Positions 42,301 through 46,756 are shown, counted from the stretch's first letter. The stretch: DNA of 64,000 nucleotides from Babylonia areolata (GCF_041734735.1 NC_134883.1:19825247-19889246), one strand, 5' to 3'. A program made the numbers and translations. Notes: generated by a model not told the origin, from the sequence alone.

Positions 42301-43552
42301 TACTGGCCGCAGTCTTTGCCTGGCTCCTCTCCTCGCTCGCTCAACAAAATGTCGGACTGACTCCGTGCTCAAGACATGCGCTCGTGGCGAACTAAATCAA
42401 CCAAGATTACTTTCTTCAGCTAATGCTCAGAAAGAATTGGAGCATAAATTCGAAGGAGAAGACAGTGGTGAACATTTATAGAGCGATTTGATAGAAAATA
42501 AAGGGAGCAATCAAGAGAGTGGCCAAGATACAACTATCAGTGAGTGATGAAGGCTGTTCAACTCTAGCAGACGAATTTTTAGCAGGGCACCGTATGAGCT
42601 ATTTTCTTGGCACTCAGCCAACGCGGTCTGATGAAGTGACGGTGTGAGAGGGGTGAAGAGGAGGAGGGTGGAGACTGAGGGGGCGTGGCCTCACATCCAT
42701 ATTATCACTTGCAGAAGTCACAATGCATCTATTTCTTTTTCAGTTTTTTTTTTATATTGTGGTTGTTCTAGTATGATTTTGTGTGTGCAGATATTCATTT
42801 GTCCAGAAAATGATATTTTTGTGCAAATTACCAGACTAATGTTTGTAATGAACAAGTTGAAAATGTGACAAAAAACAAAACACTGATTTCAAAACAACAG
42901 CATGTCACTTAAAATGCATAAAATGGGAAAACATCATGTGTTTTGTATTCTTTATTCATTTCCCTTTCAGAAAATATATACTTTTATGGGTCTTTCTCCA
43001 ATAACAAAGAGCACAGAATTTTTTGAAAATTTATACCCGTTTTTTGTGGAAAAAACCCTGGCAAATAGATTTCACTTAAATCTTATTTTCCTGGCAGCGA
43101 AAGGGTTAAACGGAAACAACAAACACCAATGTCAGTATTTCTCACAGTCTTCTCCAGCCCCTTCAGCATTTTCACACACTGTGCCAACATGTCAACTGGA
43201 AATAATCACTTTGTTCAAATGATTAGTTACAGTGAGAAAACACTCAACTAAATGAGTGAACTTACACAACTTACAGTTCTGTTTTGTTGCTGAATGGAAA
43301 GCTTCAGCTTCTCCAATTTCATAGCGTATCTCTGGAACATGCTCTCTGGCTGCGTTGTCAGCTGTATCTCTGTAACACAACATGTCTCACCAGTCATCCT
43401 GCAAGTGCTGCAAAGCACTATGATGATGTCAATATTGTTCTGGCAACACGACAGAATATATCAATTCTATTATCATTCTGATTTGTATAATCTGATGTTA
43501 TCACCAGAAAGATTATTAAAGTGTGTATGTGTGTGTGTGCATGTGTGTGTGT

Positions 43553-43641
<89 letters not shown>

Positions 43642-44479
43642 TGTCTATGTGTGTGTGGATTTTATTGTACTGTAGTACTTTTTGTGTGTGTTTGTGATTG
43701 TATTGTATTGTATTGTATTACTTTCATGTGATAGCAGATTTCTCTGTGTGACATTCAGACTGCTGTCCCTAGGGAAAGTGATATGTGTAACATTCAGGCT
43801 GCTGTCCCTGGGGAAAGAAATATGTGTGACATTCAGACTGCTGTCCCTAGGGAAAGTGATCTGTGTGACATTCAGGCTGTCCCTGGGGAAAGTGATATGT
43901 GTGACATTCAGACTGCTGTTCCTAGGGAAAGTGATCTGTGTGACATTCAGGCTGTCACTGGGGAAAGTGATATGTGTGACATTCAGACTGCTGTCCCTGG
44001 GGAAAGTGATCTGTGTGACATTCAGGCTGCTGTCCCTGGGGAAAGTGATATGTGTGACATTCAGACTGCTGTCCCTGGGGAAAGTGATCTGTGTGACATT
44101 CAGACTGCTGTCCCTGGGGAAAGTGATATGTGTGACATTCAGACTGCTGTCCCTAGGGAAAGTGATCTGTGTGACATTCAGGCTGTCCCTGGGGAAAGTG
44201 ATCTGTGTGACATTCAGACTGCTGTCCCCGGGGAAAGTGATCTGTGTGACATTCAGACTGCTGTCCCTAGGGAAAGTGATCTGTGTAACATTCAGGCGGT
44301 CCCTGGGGAAAGTGGTATTTGTGACATTCAGTCTGCTGTCCCTGGGGAAAGTGATCTGTGTGACATTCAGACTGCTGTCCCTAGGGAAAGTGATCTGTGT
44401 GACATTCAGTCTGCTGTCCCTGGGGAAAGTGATCTGTGTGACATTCAGGCTGTCCCTGGGGAAAGTGATCTGTGTGACA

Positions 44480-44510
<31 letters not shown>

Positions 44511-46677
44511 CACGCGCGCATGTGTGTGTAGTGCACTGAAATGAAAAAGCGTACATGATATGTATATGTTACACAGCCATTATATAATAGTTTCAAATGA
44601 ATGATGGTTTAGAATGAATATCAATAGAAGATTTTTTGTTGTTGCTGCTGTTGTTGTTGTTGCTAGCACTGCGCCATTTGTGTACTTACCTCTATTTAGT
44701 TTTTTTTAATTTTCTAAACTAAAAACAGTTGTATCCCTGTTTCAGTTAACTTGTTAAAACAAACAAATTTTACTCCTTTATGATGTCATATGTTGTGCCC
44801 AATAGGCTGTATCTAAATTTGGGGGGGGGGGGGAGGAGGAAGCTGGTGAGAGGTATGGGTGTGAGTGGTGGGGCGTGCATGTGTGTGTGCATGTGCGTGC
44901 ATGCATGGCTTGCGCATGCTTGTGTGCCTCCATGTGTGTGGATGAATGCAAGGAAGAGAGAGTGGGTGGAAGAAAGTGTTTTTTGTTGTTGTTTTTTTTG
45001 TTGTTGTTGTTTTAAAGAAGTTCAACTGTTTTTATCATAAGGATTTTGATGTTACTGTGATAGTGATTTTATTTTTCTGAATTTGATTTTGGGCTGAGAT
45101 GTTTAATTTTACTATAAAGATGCTTATCTTAGTGATGATGTAATTGATGGGTTTTTATTACTTAAATGGGTGTTTATATGCCTGTAATTGATGTTATTAT
45201 ACCATGTTTGTTTAAAATTTGGTTGTATGTTTTACAGATTAGTATTAATTTATATTGATTTACTCTATATTCATTTGATACTTTGTGCATGTGGATATAC
45301 AATAAGTGTGCATGGGTGCTTGCATACGGGCGGGTGTGTGCGTGCGCACATGTATGTGTCTGTGTGTGTTTTGAATGATGGAAAGTTATCAGACATGCTT
45401 TGCTGTGACTGAAGTGAATGTTATTTTGTTATGTATATGTTGTATGCCAAATTCTACTGTTTTGCTTATAATTTGTATGTATCATAGACTTCACCACACT
45501 TAATTTCTCTACAAGATAATAAAGGTATTCTGATTCTGATTCTTTAAAGCTCTTTATATACCAACCTTGCAAACATTTTATATTCCATCCCCACATCTTT
45601 TTCCAATACCAGTCATTGTTGTGCTTTATAAAATATATAAAATATTATAAATCAAAGCATATACTCAACTTATGTGAAAGACGAAACAACTGTATCATTA
45701 ATGTACATGGTAAAATTTTTGACGTTTTCAATGCATAGTTACTATCATTTAGTATTCTTTTTTCTGTCTTTTTTTTAAAGATGTTCAGTTACAACACACA
45801 AAAGCTTTAAAAAAACCAACAAGACAACAGTGAGCACCAGTACATCTGTCAATAAATGATAAGAATTCTTTTTTTTTATCAGATAATCAGTGTCATCTTT
45901 ACTTCTTTGTTTTTTTTCACTATTAAGTAAATTAAATAACATAACACTGCCAAAAATGGAAAATACAGTAACTACACAACCATTCTCATGGGGGATTTAT
46001 GATCTGATTATAAACACAAAAATCATCACCTTTCCAACACACAGAGTTAAAGTTACATCATACCTTGGACCATTCCTCTGTGTCTGTCCTCTCTTTCGTT
46101 GAATTCCTCGAAAATGCTTGTTGTGATCTGGTCGCTTTTTCCTTTGTGAACGAGAATTTGTGTTTTTTTCCCAGGAAGTAACTTTCTGAATGAAACCTGT
46201 CCTTGTGGAGCGACTTGAGGTGGGTTTCAGCACTGGCACTGTGCTGTGGCTGTCGTAGTAATGGGTCACATTGCGGTACATGCTGTTATAGTGGCCAGTG
46301 TCATGACAGGGCACCAGTCGATGCACCAGGGTGACCTTGAAAGGCTCAGCAGCCAGGTCCTCATCATGAACGGCATCTGCCACAATGTCATCTAGCAGCC
46401 AGCGCTTCTTCTTGTTCAGTGAGTACAGCTCTCTGTGGCCAAAATGCATGGCATGGGTTGGGACACAGTGACTCAAACCACCATCGTCGATGTATCCTTT
46501 TGCTGTGTCCACTTCCCAGCAGTCTCCATCCCCAGGGTTCGTCACACGGATGTTGTGCACACACTTGATGACATGTGCTCTGCCTGCTATCTGCTTCTGA
46601 TATATAGATTGCAAGAAGCGCTTTCTCATAGTGTTGCCACTGTTGGTGGCAGGGCAGTTTGTCTTCTTCAGCACCAT
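3136..46677 (-). CDS. Ariadne-like RBR E3 ubiquitin ligase, 14 coding exons, 1,004 aa
   Basis: Transfers ubiquitin from an E2 through a RING2 cysteine to substrates (family knowledge); the substrate is unknown. Coding exons on the minus strand: 46677-46064, 43369-43275, 41687-41556, 36310-35632, 30457-30299, 27755-27704, 22998-22780, 20912-20723, 18068-17937, 11246-11035, 8218-8093, 7002-6910, 5405-5283, 3324-3136. Every intron is GT-AG, phases match at all 13 joins, and the sum is 3,015 nt (1,005 codons). RING1 is at about 597-650 (CAVC, CGHSFCRQC), BRcat about 693-744 (CPHAGC, CGC, CLHC, H, C), and RING2 about 778-807 with GGCSHM giving catalytic Cys at about 791. Residues 829-1004 look like an Ariadne-type helical domain. 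Residues 1-577 match nothing I recognise, with an acidic Ser-rich part near 370-400. Orthology to a named ligase (ARIH1, ARIH2, ANKIB1) is not established. Introns are full of minisatellites and transposons. Confidence 0.87.
3325..3780 (-). repeat. 43-bp array copying the exon 15 acceptor, about 10 units
   Basis: On the minus strand each unit contains GGTGTGTGCAG followed by TACATGGAACAGCCAGT, that is the 3' splice site plus at least 17 exonic bases of exon 15. It abuts the exon directly. 43 is not a multiple of 3, so use of an upstream copy would usually shift the frame. Confidence 0.92.
3780..4085. repeat. T-rich imperfect repeat, about 62-bp unit, 4-5 copies
   Basis: Units contain TCTTGTAAACAGATGGAGTT, then ACCATTCTTT and a T run. 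Lies in intron 14 next to the exon 15 acceptor array and has no exon resemblance. Confidence 0.7.
4195..5265. repeat. CACCACACTATAACAC array, 24-27-bp unit, about 40 copies
   Basis: Unit is CACCACACTATAACACCA plus CACCATGT or CACCACGT. It fills intron 14 up to about 20 nt from the exon 14 donor. Only weak resemblance to the donor, so I do not count it as junction-derived. Confidence 0.9.
5283..5405 (-). CDS. RBR ligase exon 14
   Basis: 123 nt, 41 codons, phase 0. Acceptor CTGTGTGCAG, donor GCCCGG then GTATGTGC. Encodes GYVLLERGHVLLSNCPRHHR and LARLLSSSLQLLSFCCDRVAR, strongly helical in character. The acceptor plus about 15 exon bases make up the 44-bp array unit upstream. Confidence 0.82.
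5406..6895 (-). repeat. 44-bp array copying the exon 14 acceptor, about 35 units
   Basis: On the minus strand units read TGTGTCTGTGTGCAG then GGCTAGGTGTTGGTG; exon 14 begins GGCTATGTGTTGTTG after the same TGTGCAG. A second AG (TATCACAG) lies in each unit. Length variants and sub-blocks indicate repeated local duplication. It ends about 15 nt from the exon 13 donor. Confidence 0.9.
6910..7002 (-). CDS. RBR ligase exon 13
   Basis: 93 nt, 31 codons, phase 0 both sides. Acceptor CATGTTGCAG, donor AAAAAG then GTCAGTCTG. Encodes AVWRCMGRKRGAALHHDPPS and CVEEAVSFLKK. All three frames are partly open; the choice rests on phase continuity with exons 12 and 14. Confidence 0.78.
7003..7545 (-). repeat. 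34-bp array copying the exon 13 acceptor, about 15 units
   Basis: Minus-strand unit: ATGGCATGTTGCAG then GCTGTGTTCAGTG; exon 13 starts GCTGTGTGGAG after the same acceptor, so 8 exonic bases are shared. The array is contiguous with the exon. Confidence 0.92.
7555..8075. repeat. Array in intron 12, 30- and 45-bp units
   Basis: Units read GGTCAACAGTCTGGTCCCC plus ATGATAACTCA with or without GGACATAACCA. It starts about 20 nt inside the intron from the exon 12 donor; the splice site itself is not clearly copied. Confidence 0.9.
8093..8218 (-). CDS. RBR ligase exon 12, Ariadne-like region
   Basis: 126 nt, 42 codons, phase 0 both sides. Acceptor GCTATGTTTCAG, donor TGCTGG then GTATGCTG. Encodes ENSRVYPLPIQCYQTAVSFR and YLWKQLDRDRHRTITACW. 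Its acceptor is the unit of the 38-bp array immediately upstream. Confidence 0.85.
8219..8905 (-). repeat. 38-bp array copying the exon 12 acceptor, about 18 units
   Basis: Minus-strand unit ends CTGTGCTATGTTTCAG followed by ACAGTG, identical to the exon 12 junction (TTTCAG then ACAGTGGAG). Every unit carries a good 3' splice site. Contiguous with the exon. Confidence 0.93.
8910..9125. repeat. Array of about 65-bp units, 3-4 copies
   Basis: Units contain AGACAGGTGTGAGGGTGGAG then ATATGTACCACATGTAAAGG. Intron 11 sequence with no exon likeness. Confidence 0.8.
9177..10245 (-). mobile_element. piggyBac-like non-autonomous element, copy 1
   Basis: 1,069 bp flanked by duplicated TTAA (9173-9176 and 10246-10249) in the middle of a tandem array whose consensus has one TTAA, so both boundaries are visible. 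Ends are CCCTTTCGCTGCC and, inverted, CCCCTAGGCTGCC. Near the right end a perfect palindrome, TGACGAGTTATCTCGTCA, occurs twice. A minus-strand frame (9832-10017) ending KRKFEGEDSDEHL is shared with copy 2 and may be a remnant of transposase N-terminal sequence. TTAA targets are typical of piggyBac. Confidence 0.83.
9521..9553. repeat. TA microsatellite
   Basis: About 16 AT repeats inside piggyBac-like copy 1; copy 2 has no such run at the equivalent place, so it grew after the copies separated. Confidence 0.85.
11035..11246 (-). CDS. RBR ligase exon 11, RING2 with catalytic Cys
   Basis: 212 nt, acceptor GGTCTGCAG, donor GAGGAG then GTACTTCTG. Encodes KRCPFCRYPMEKNGGCSHMT and CVMCQNQFCWVCLAKW. 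By comparison with ARIH1 and parkin the Cys of GGCSHM (about residue 791) is the ubiquitin-accepting residue, so the enzyme appears active. Confidence 0.93.
11325..11500 (+). mobile_element. tRNA-derived SINE, 3' body, plus strand
   Basis: Blocks GGCAACAAAAGGGCTGTCCT, GGCAAAATTCTATGGAAAAG and AAATCTGTTGTGATAAA follow the order of the full copy at 53989. It lies in intron 10, close to the exon 11 acceptor. Its tail AATACAATACAAT runs directly into the large ATACA array. Confidence 0.75.
11490..12637 (+). repeat. ATACA-type satellite grown from a SINE tail
   Basis: More than 1.1 kb of ATACAAT, ATATGAT and ACGATAC pentamer/decamer variants continuing from the SINE tail at 11490. The same sequence resumes at 14142-14397 beyond an inserted LTR-like element. 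Long open frames on both strands here (up to 172 residues) are caused by the repeat. Confidence 0.9.
12643..14136 (-). mobile_element. Solo-LTR-like element, 1.49 kb (fossil)
   Basis: Starts TGTCACAACC and ends CCATGACA, so the termini are TG...CA with a 5-bp inverted match. It is flanked by TATGA at 12638-12642 and 14137-14141, a 5-bp target duplication typical of LTR elements, within the ATACA array. No internal coding region or second LTR is seen, so a solo LTR or an LTR-derived repeat is likely. A related element is at 53376-55388. Family unassigned. Confidence 0.55.
14142..14397 (+). repeat. ATACA satellite, second part
   Basis: Same decamer variants as 11490-12637, interrupted by the LTR-like element. 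Confidence 0.9.
14440..14790. repeat. Two short arrays, 39-bp x3 and about 57-bp x4
   Basis: The first unit contains CTGCTTTATGACACAGACCT then GCCTAATTAAAGA. The second contains AATCATGAAATTCAGCCATA then TACAGATGATACACTGACAC. They share the phrase ACAGACCTGCC, so the second may have grown from the edge of the first. Confidence 0.8.
14791..15100 (+). other. Unassigned, with LINE-3'-end-like sequence
   Basis: At 14970-15015 the sequence TATAAGATAATAAAG followed by TTTTCTTATCTTATCT resembles the 3' end and simple tail of a CR1-group LINE. Nothing else is identifiable. Confidence 0.35.
15571..15749. mobile_element. Short SINE-like insertion with 14-bp target duplication
   Basis: 179 bp inside the LINE reverse transcriptase frame, bounded by TAAAATCAGTTGAA at 15557-15570 and 15750-15763. 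Begins TGGCTGCCGGAAAAAGAGGG and ends near GTTAAGTATGTGTAAT. No tRNA boxes are recognised; it may be a 5S-, snRNA- or LINE-derived short element. Confidence 0.75.
16880..16968 (+). repeat. GT-GA-GT composite microsatellite
   Basis: GT, then GA, then GT runs inside the LINE 3'UTR. The truncated copy at 23834-23922 has the same composite, so it belongs to the element. Confidence 0.9.
17161..17505. other. Unassigned intron sequence
   Basis: Intron 10 sequence between the LINE tail and the next array. No gene or mobile element recognised. Confidence 0.4.
17510..17850. repeat. 65-bp array, 5 copies
   Basis: Unit includes GAGAAACCTCAAATCAGGGC, then ACAGGATTAATGCCAC and GAACTGGTACAGATGATGGG. Lies in intron 10, about 90 nt from the exon 10 donor. 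Confidence 0.9.
17937..18068 (-). CDS. RBR ligase exon 10, BRcat second half
   Basis: 132 nt, acceptor GTGTGTGCAG, donor CAGAATG then GTGTGTACTG. Encodes VPVACGCNKHWCLHCGCDAH and WPITCAQLRTY, supplying the remaining zinc ligands of the IBR fold. Confidence 0.9.
18070..18420. repeat. CA-rich array beside exon 10 acceptor
   Basis: Units of about 34-44 bp contain CATCATTACCCATGTGCACA plus CACACA runs. The polypyrimidine tract of exon 10 (minus-strand GT run) is the edge of this array, but the AG is not copied. Confidence 0.85.
18480..18730. repeat. 77-bp array, 3 copies
   Basis: Unit includes GCATGTCTATCAATGTATGG, AAGCATATGTATGTGTGTG and GAATGCAGAGAACTGTG. Intron 9. Confidence 0.85.
18900..20665. 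repeat. 46-bp array, about 38 copies
   Basis: Very homogeneous units of TTGGAGTCATTGATGTAGTG, ATGTCTGACTGTTTACTG and TCTGTGTG, with a recurrent shorter variant lacking TCTGTG and another lacking ACTG. Intron 9, ending about 65 nt from the exon 9 donor. The homogeneity implies recent expansion or active conversion. Confidence 0.95.
20723..20912 (-). CDS. RBR ligase exon 9, end of RING1 and start of BRcat
   Basis: 190 nt, acceptor TTCTCTGCAG, donor CAACAAA then GTAAATTGG. Encodes EYKCETAVE, a helix-like VPPWVYSRWQQRVRC and the BRcat signature EWTWCPHAGCGLL. Leaves 1 nt, matching exon 10. Confidence 0.9.
20935..21064. other. Short unique intron 8 segment
   Basis: Separates exon 9 from the 33-bp array; contains no recognised feature. 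Confidence 0.4.
21065..22045. repeat. 33-bp array, about 30 copies
   Basis: Unit is CCCAAACCTTCACACCGCTT plus TCTGATGTTGTCC. Because 33 is a multiple of 3, both strands stay open for hundreds of codons (plus-strand 20988-22811, 607 codons). No codon-level conservation pattern suggests translation. Confidence 0.95.
22050..22779 (-). repeat. 36-bp array copying the exon 8 donor, about 20 units
   Basis: Minus-strand unit contains CCACTGTATG followed by GTGAGTGATGCC; exon 8 ends GCTGCATG followed by GTGAGTGATGCC. Each unit therefore carries a consensus 5' splice site. Contiguous with the exon. Reading on from exon 8 meets a TAG after five codons. Confidence 0.94.
22780..22998 (-). CDS. RBR ligase exon 8, RING1
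   Basis: 219 nt, 73 codons, phase 0 at both ends. Acceptor GTGTTGCAG, donor CTGCATG then GTGAGTGATG. Contains the RING1 zinc ligands CAVC, TTCGHSFCRQC and LRC, which bind the E2 in this family. Both splice sites are duplicated in flanking arrays. Confidence 0.9.
23001..23090 (-). repeat. Array copying the exon 8 acceptor, exon-proximal part
   Basis: Minus-strand units contain GGCCATGTTTTGTGTTG then [A]CAG, the exon 8 acceptor. Continued at 24128-24412 beyond an inserted LINE fragment. Confidence 0.88.
23091..24115 (+). mobile_element. 5'-truncated copy of the CR1-group LINE
   Basis: Begins with the sequence for DESKCREEVLELVSWCDQNN and is close to identical over long blocks to 16143-17160, including the GT-GA-GT composite and the TTCTA tail. 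Inserted into the exon 8 acceptor array in sense opposite to the ligase gene. Confidence 0.85.
24128..24412 (-). repeat. Array copying the exon 8 acceptor, distal part, about 8 units
   Basis: Units of about 33 bp: CCTGTCTGGCTGTCAACACA then AAACATGGCCAGT on the plus strand. On the minus strand each includes TGTTGACAG then CCAGACAGG, an imperfect copy of the junction TGTTGCAG then ACCAGGGGG. Confidence 0.88.
24605..25905. repeat. TTGCTGGCTGCACCATTTC array, first part
   Basis: 23- or 27-bp units of CATTGCTGGCTGCACCATTT CTA with optional extra GGCTG. Continues at 26640-27540, so the whole array is over 2.2 kb, split by an I-type LINE fragment. Intron 7. Confidence 0.93.
25910..26640 (-). mobile_element. 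I-type LINE 3' fragment with RNase H
   Basis: Minus-strand frame 26650-26285 encodes an RNase H domain (IIFSTDCKSLLEALQ, LQWIPSHCGITGNEKADALS). Farther on, fragments such as CPTYEDQWRQTWPEGVKLQ read like the C-terminal zinc-knuckle region. 5'-truncated. RNase H downstream of RT is typical of the I group (I, Nimbus, Ingi, R1). Confidence 0.75.
26640..27540. repeat. TTGCTGGCTGCACCATTTC array, second part
   Basis: Same 23/27-bp units as 24605-25905, with more variants (TTCAACATT, TTCTACACT). Confidence 0.93.
27541..27703. other. Short unique part of intron 7
   Basis: Unique sequence between the large array and the exon 7 donor; nothing recognised. Confidence 0.35.
27704..27755 (-). CDS. RBR ligase exon 7, small
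   Basis: 52 nt, acceptor GGTGTGCAG with a poor pyrimidine tract, donor CCTCAG then GTCTGACA. Encodes VDQAYHHLQSAEQQQPQ. It was chosen because it is the only stretch between exons 6 and 8 that restores phase (in with 1 nt, out with 0) and reads like protein. A different acceptor nearby remains possible. Confidence 0.55.
27765..27900 (-). repeat. Three-unit array upstream of exon 7
   Basis: 38-bp units, minus strand CATGAGAGGAACTCAAGACAG then GTGGACATG. The exon-adjacent copy reads GAGAGGTACACAGGACAGGT then GGAGGTGTGCAG, so the exon 7 junction looks like a diverged unit. The resemblance is weaker than at other exons. Confidence 0.6.
27945..28768. repeat. 35-bp array, about 23 copies
   Basis: Unit: CACTATGGTCAATGGCATGT then CACCACTAGTGGCCA. 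Intron 6; higher-order duplication is visible, a block with GGGCAATGG recurring at 28290-28440. Confidence 0.92.
28865..29510. repeat. 55-bp array, about 12 copies
   Basis: Unit: TCTGGATGAATACATTATGA, ATCAAAACATCACAGACAAC and ATGGCTGACTC. Intron 6. Confidence 0.92.
29510..29775. repeat. About 47-bp array, 5 copies
   Basis: Unit: ATGATGTGAACAGTGTTCTG, TTGAATAAAGTGAACTGC and AACACCAAC. Intron 6, next to the donor array. Confidence 0.9.
29790..30298 (-). repeat. 18/26-bp array copying the exon 6 donor, about 22 units
   Basis: Minus-strand unit ACAGTCAGCAG followed by GTGGGTCAC; exon 6 ends with the same ACAGTCAGCAG and its intron starts GTGGGTCAC. So 11 exonic bases and the full 5' splice site are repeated. 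Contiguous with the exon. Confidence 0.94.
30299..30457 (-). CDS. RBR ligase exon 6
   Basis: 159 nt, acceptor GTATGTTGCAG, donor GTCAGCAG then GTGGGTCAC. Encodes VRVMRGGEDMEAESVNQDLK and MSVGQLLDTVCHVVCK, probably helical. Phase 2 on both sides fits exons 5 and 7. Both its splice sites are the seeds of adjoining tandem arrays. Confidence 0.82.
30458..30760 (-). repeat. 43-bp array copying the exon 6 acceptor, plus degenerate part
   Basis: Minus-strand unit contains GATGTATGTTGCAG followed by GGTGAGTG; exon 6 begins GGTGCGTG after the same acceptor. Three good copies, then a shorter CATCATCACA-rich series to 30760. Confidence 0.9.
30820..31745. repeat. 33-bp array, about 25 copies
   Basis: Unit: GCACAGCAAATGACTTTAAT then CATTGTACAAAAA, with CAATTAGTACAGC variants. 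Intron 5. Confidence 0.9.
31775..32000 (+). mobile_element. SINE fragments, plus strand
   Basis: GGTATTTTCTCCCCCTCCACT and AAGAAAAATCCACTC match the full SINE at 53989 with an internal deletion, followed by a tail segment (GGCAGCTGTCAATCACCTCT, GTAATGTGCTTACAGCTTG) that I associate with another gastropod SINE 3' end. Confidence 0.55.
32000..35480 (+). mobile_element. LINE A: APE endonuclease plus RT, with C2H2-like end
   Basis: Endonuclease frames: VDIAALSETRFAGETQLEEA, VISCYAPTMTNPDD, RLIILGDFNVRVG. RT frames 33167-34144 and 34158-35126: TSGKAPGADGIKADI, EAQCGFRSGRRTCDMVFAV, VNGVKQGCVLAPTLF, FCYLGSTL. The catalytic FADD region reads degenerate (FLLMTALAAHT). The C-terminal part contains a C2H2-like FPCNTCGKCCTSRIG then FSHMRAHT. 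Frames are broken in several places; a stretch is missing between endonuclease and RT near 33340. Clade uncertain (RTE-X or Jockey-like). Confidence 0.8.
35491..35525 (+). repeat. CT-CA microsatellite
   Basis: CT run followed by CA run between LINE A and exon 5. Confidence 0.85.
35632..36310 (-). CDS. RBR ligase exon 5, acidic region
   Basis: 679 nt, the largest coding exon. Acceptor is a GT run ending GTTGCAG; donor is CTGCTGAG then GTGAGGCTG. Encodes residues about 281-507: Pro-rich start, Ser/Asp/Glu-rich middle (SGSDSDDSSREEGDAASS), then an aromatic part (APVWLKGFEEAVVQFEDSF). An earlier donor at 35766 (CAAGAG, GTGTGG) is possible but would end in a phase that does not fit exon 6. Confidence 0.82.
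36313..36346 (+). repeat. CA microsatellite serving as exon 5 polypyrimidine tract
   Basis: On the minus strand this is a GT run immediately before GTTGCAG of exon 5. GU-rich tracts can act in place of a pyrimidine tract. Confidence 0.75.
36595..36985. repeat. About 20-bp array, ATTGCACTGAGGTTGCTGCT
   Basis: Around 18 units with variants (GGTTACTG, GATTGCTG). Intron 4, upstream of exon 5. Confidence 0.88.
37010..37350 (-). repeat. 49-52-bp array copying the exon 4 donor, about 7 units
   Basis: Minus-strand unit ACCACAG followed by GTATAGACTGTACACTTTG; exon 4 ends GCCACAG and its intron begins GTATAGACTGTACAC. The exon-proximal copy lies at 41540-41556, 4.2 kb away, because LINE B sits between. 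Confidence 0.88.
37410..37480. repeat. TA / GATA microsatellite
   Basis: TATATATA followed by ATAGATAGA repeats near the 5' edge of LINE B. Confidence 0.85.
37500..41440 (+). mobile_element. LINE B: APE endonuclease plus RT, nearly full length
   Basis: 5' leader from about 37500. Endonuclease: MKLACWNVRTMMPG (38243), VDIATLQETRLADSG, LVLLGDFNARVGADN, HWHQLDLILVRQ. RT: LTSGKAPGSNGILPDLIK, ESQCGFRAERSTVDIIFSL, YVVFLDLTKAFDLVSRDGLF, VKQGCVLAPTLFG, MLFADNAAVVTHT, FTYLGSTITNN. The last part holds a degenerate CDRCDR-type zinc finger. Frames shift several times, so it is inactive as read. The plan is that of LINE A, but the sequences differ too much to be recent sister copies. Confidence 0.85.
41443..41503. 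repeat. TATATACGTATA microsatellite
   Basis: Imperfect TA run at the 3' edge of LINE B, possibly its tail. Confidence 0.8.
41556..41687 (-). CDS. RBR ligase exon 4
   Basis: 132 nt, acceptor CATTTGCAG, donor GCCACAG then GTATAGAC. Encodes YLYCNKQPGNRFRGFHKEK and a following LEWYMTDAFLVSAGSAWG segment. The donor sequence recurs as the unit of the array at 37010-37350; LINE B now separates exon and array. Confidence 0.82.
41895..42062. repeat. About 45-bp array split by a TTAA element
   Basis: Unit: AACACCAAAGTCAGTATTTC then TCATTTAAATGGAACGTCA; a variant reads GTCAGTATTAAACAGAAC. One more copy follows the transposon at 43110-43145. Intron 3. Confidence 0.85.
42067..43105 (+). mobile_element. 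piggyBac-like non-autonomous element, copy 2
   Basis: 1,039 bp flanked by TTAA at 42063-42066 and 43106-43109, in inverse orientation to copy 1 at 9177. Similar to it along the whole length, including both TGACGAG palindromes (here GATAACTCGTCA form), the blocks AAAATGTCGGACTGA and GAAAGAATTGGAGC, and the shared reading frame. Also landed in a tandem array of the same host gene. Confidence 0.83.
43275..43369 (-). CDS. RBR ligase exon 3
   Basis: 95 nt, acceptor TGTTACAG, donor AACT then GTAAGTTG. Enters with 1 nt and leaves with 1 nt, matching its neighbours. Encodes DTADNAAREHVPEIRYEIG and EAEAFHSATKQN. One of the few exons with no junction-type array on either side. Confidence 0.82.
43510..43645 (+). 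repeat. Long GT microsatellite
   Basis: More than 60 GT repeats with few interruptions, intron 2. Confidence 0.95.
43690..43790 (-). mobile_element. SINE 3' end seeding an array
   Basis: TATTGTATTGTATTGTATTA then AGCAGATTTCTCTGTGTGAC is the reverse complement of the SINE 3' end (GAAATCTGTTGTGATA and ATACA tail). The block just upstream in SINE sense, the CCCTGGGGAGAGCAGCC box, is repeated in the next array. Confidence 0.65.
43735..44470 (-). repeat. About 39-bp array built from the SINE 3' box, about 19 units
   Basis: Unit: GTGTGACATTCAGACTGCTG then TCCCTAGGGAAAGTGATCT. It corresponds to the SINE segment around GAGAGCAGCCCGAATTTCAC. Its period keeps both strands open (303 and 285 codons), which I regard as accidental. 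Confidence 0.85.
44471..45900. other. Unassigned, with GT runs and a LINE-like 3' end
   Basis: Contains GT/GC alternation at 44480-44530, TTG repeats near 44640, a G run at 44820 and TTG repeats near 44985. At 45515-45545 CAAGATAATAAAGG then TATTCTGATTCTGATTCT looks like the end of a 5'-truncated LINE. No coding evidence; introns 2 of the ligase. Confidence 0.4.
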
Positions 46678-46756
46678 GATGAGCTTCTTCTTCTTGTTCC
46701 TCAGATGAACTGATGAGGTTCAGGTGGGAGGAATGTCAGCTGTGACACTGAAGAAC
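46064..46756 (-). CDS. RBR ligase exon 2, start codon, residues 1-204
   Basis: 3' splice site TTTTTCAG at 46757; the ATG is at 46675-46677, with an in-frame TGA about 45 nt upstream and no other ATG between, which fixes the start. Codes 204 residues plus 2 nt; the donor is CCAAG then GTATGATG. The product begins MVLKKTNCPATNSGN and is basic near its end (SRSQRKKRPDHNKH). I recognise no domain; conserved-looking Cys, His and Trp residues lie around CWEVDTAKGYIDDGG. Confidence 0.85.

Noticed and set aside
43645-44556. Paired 303/285-codon ORFs encoding repeated NVTQITFPRDS
   Set aside because: Derived from a SINE-box array; both strands equally open, as expected from the 39-bp period.
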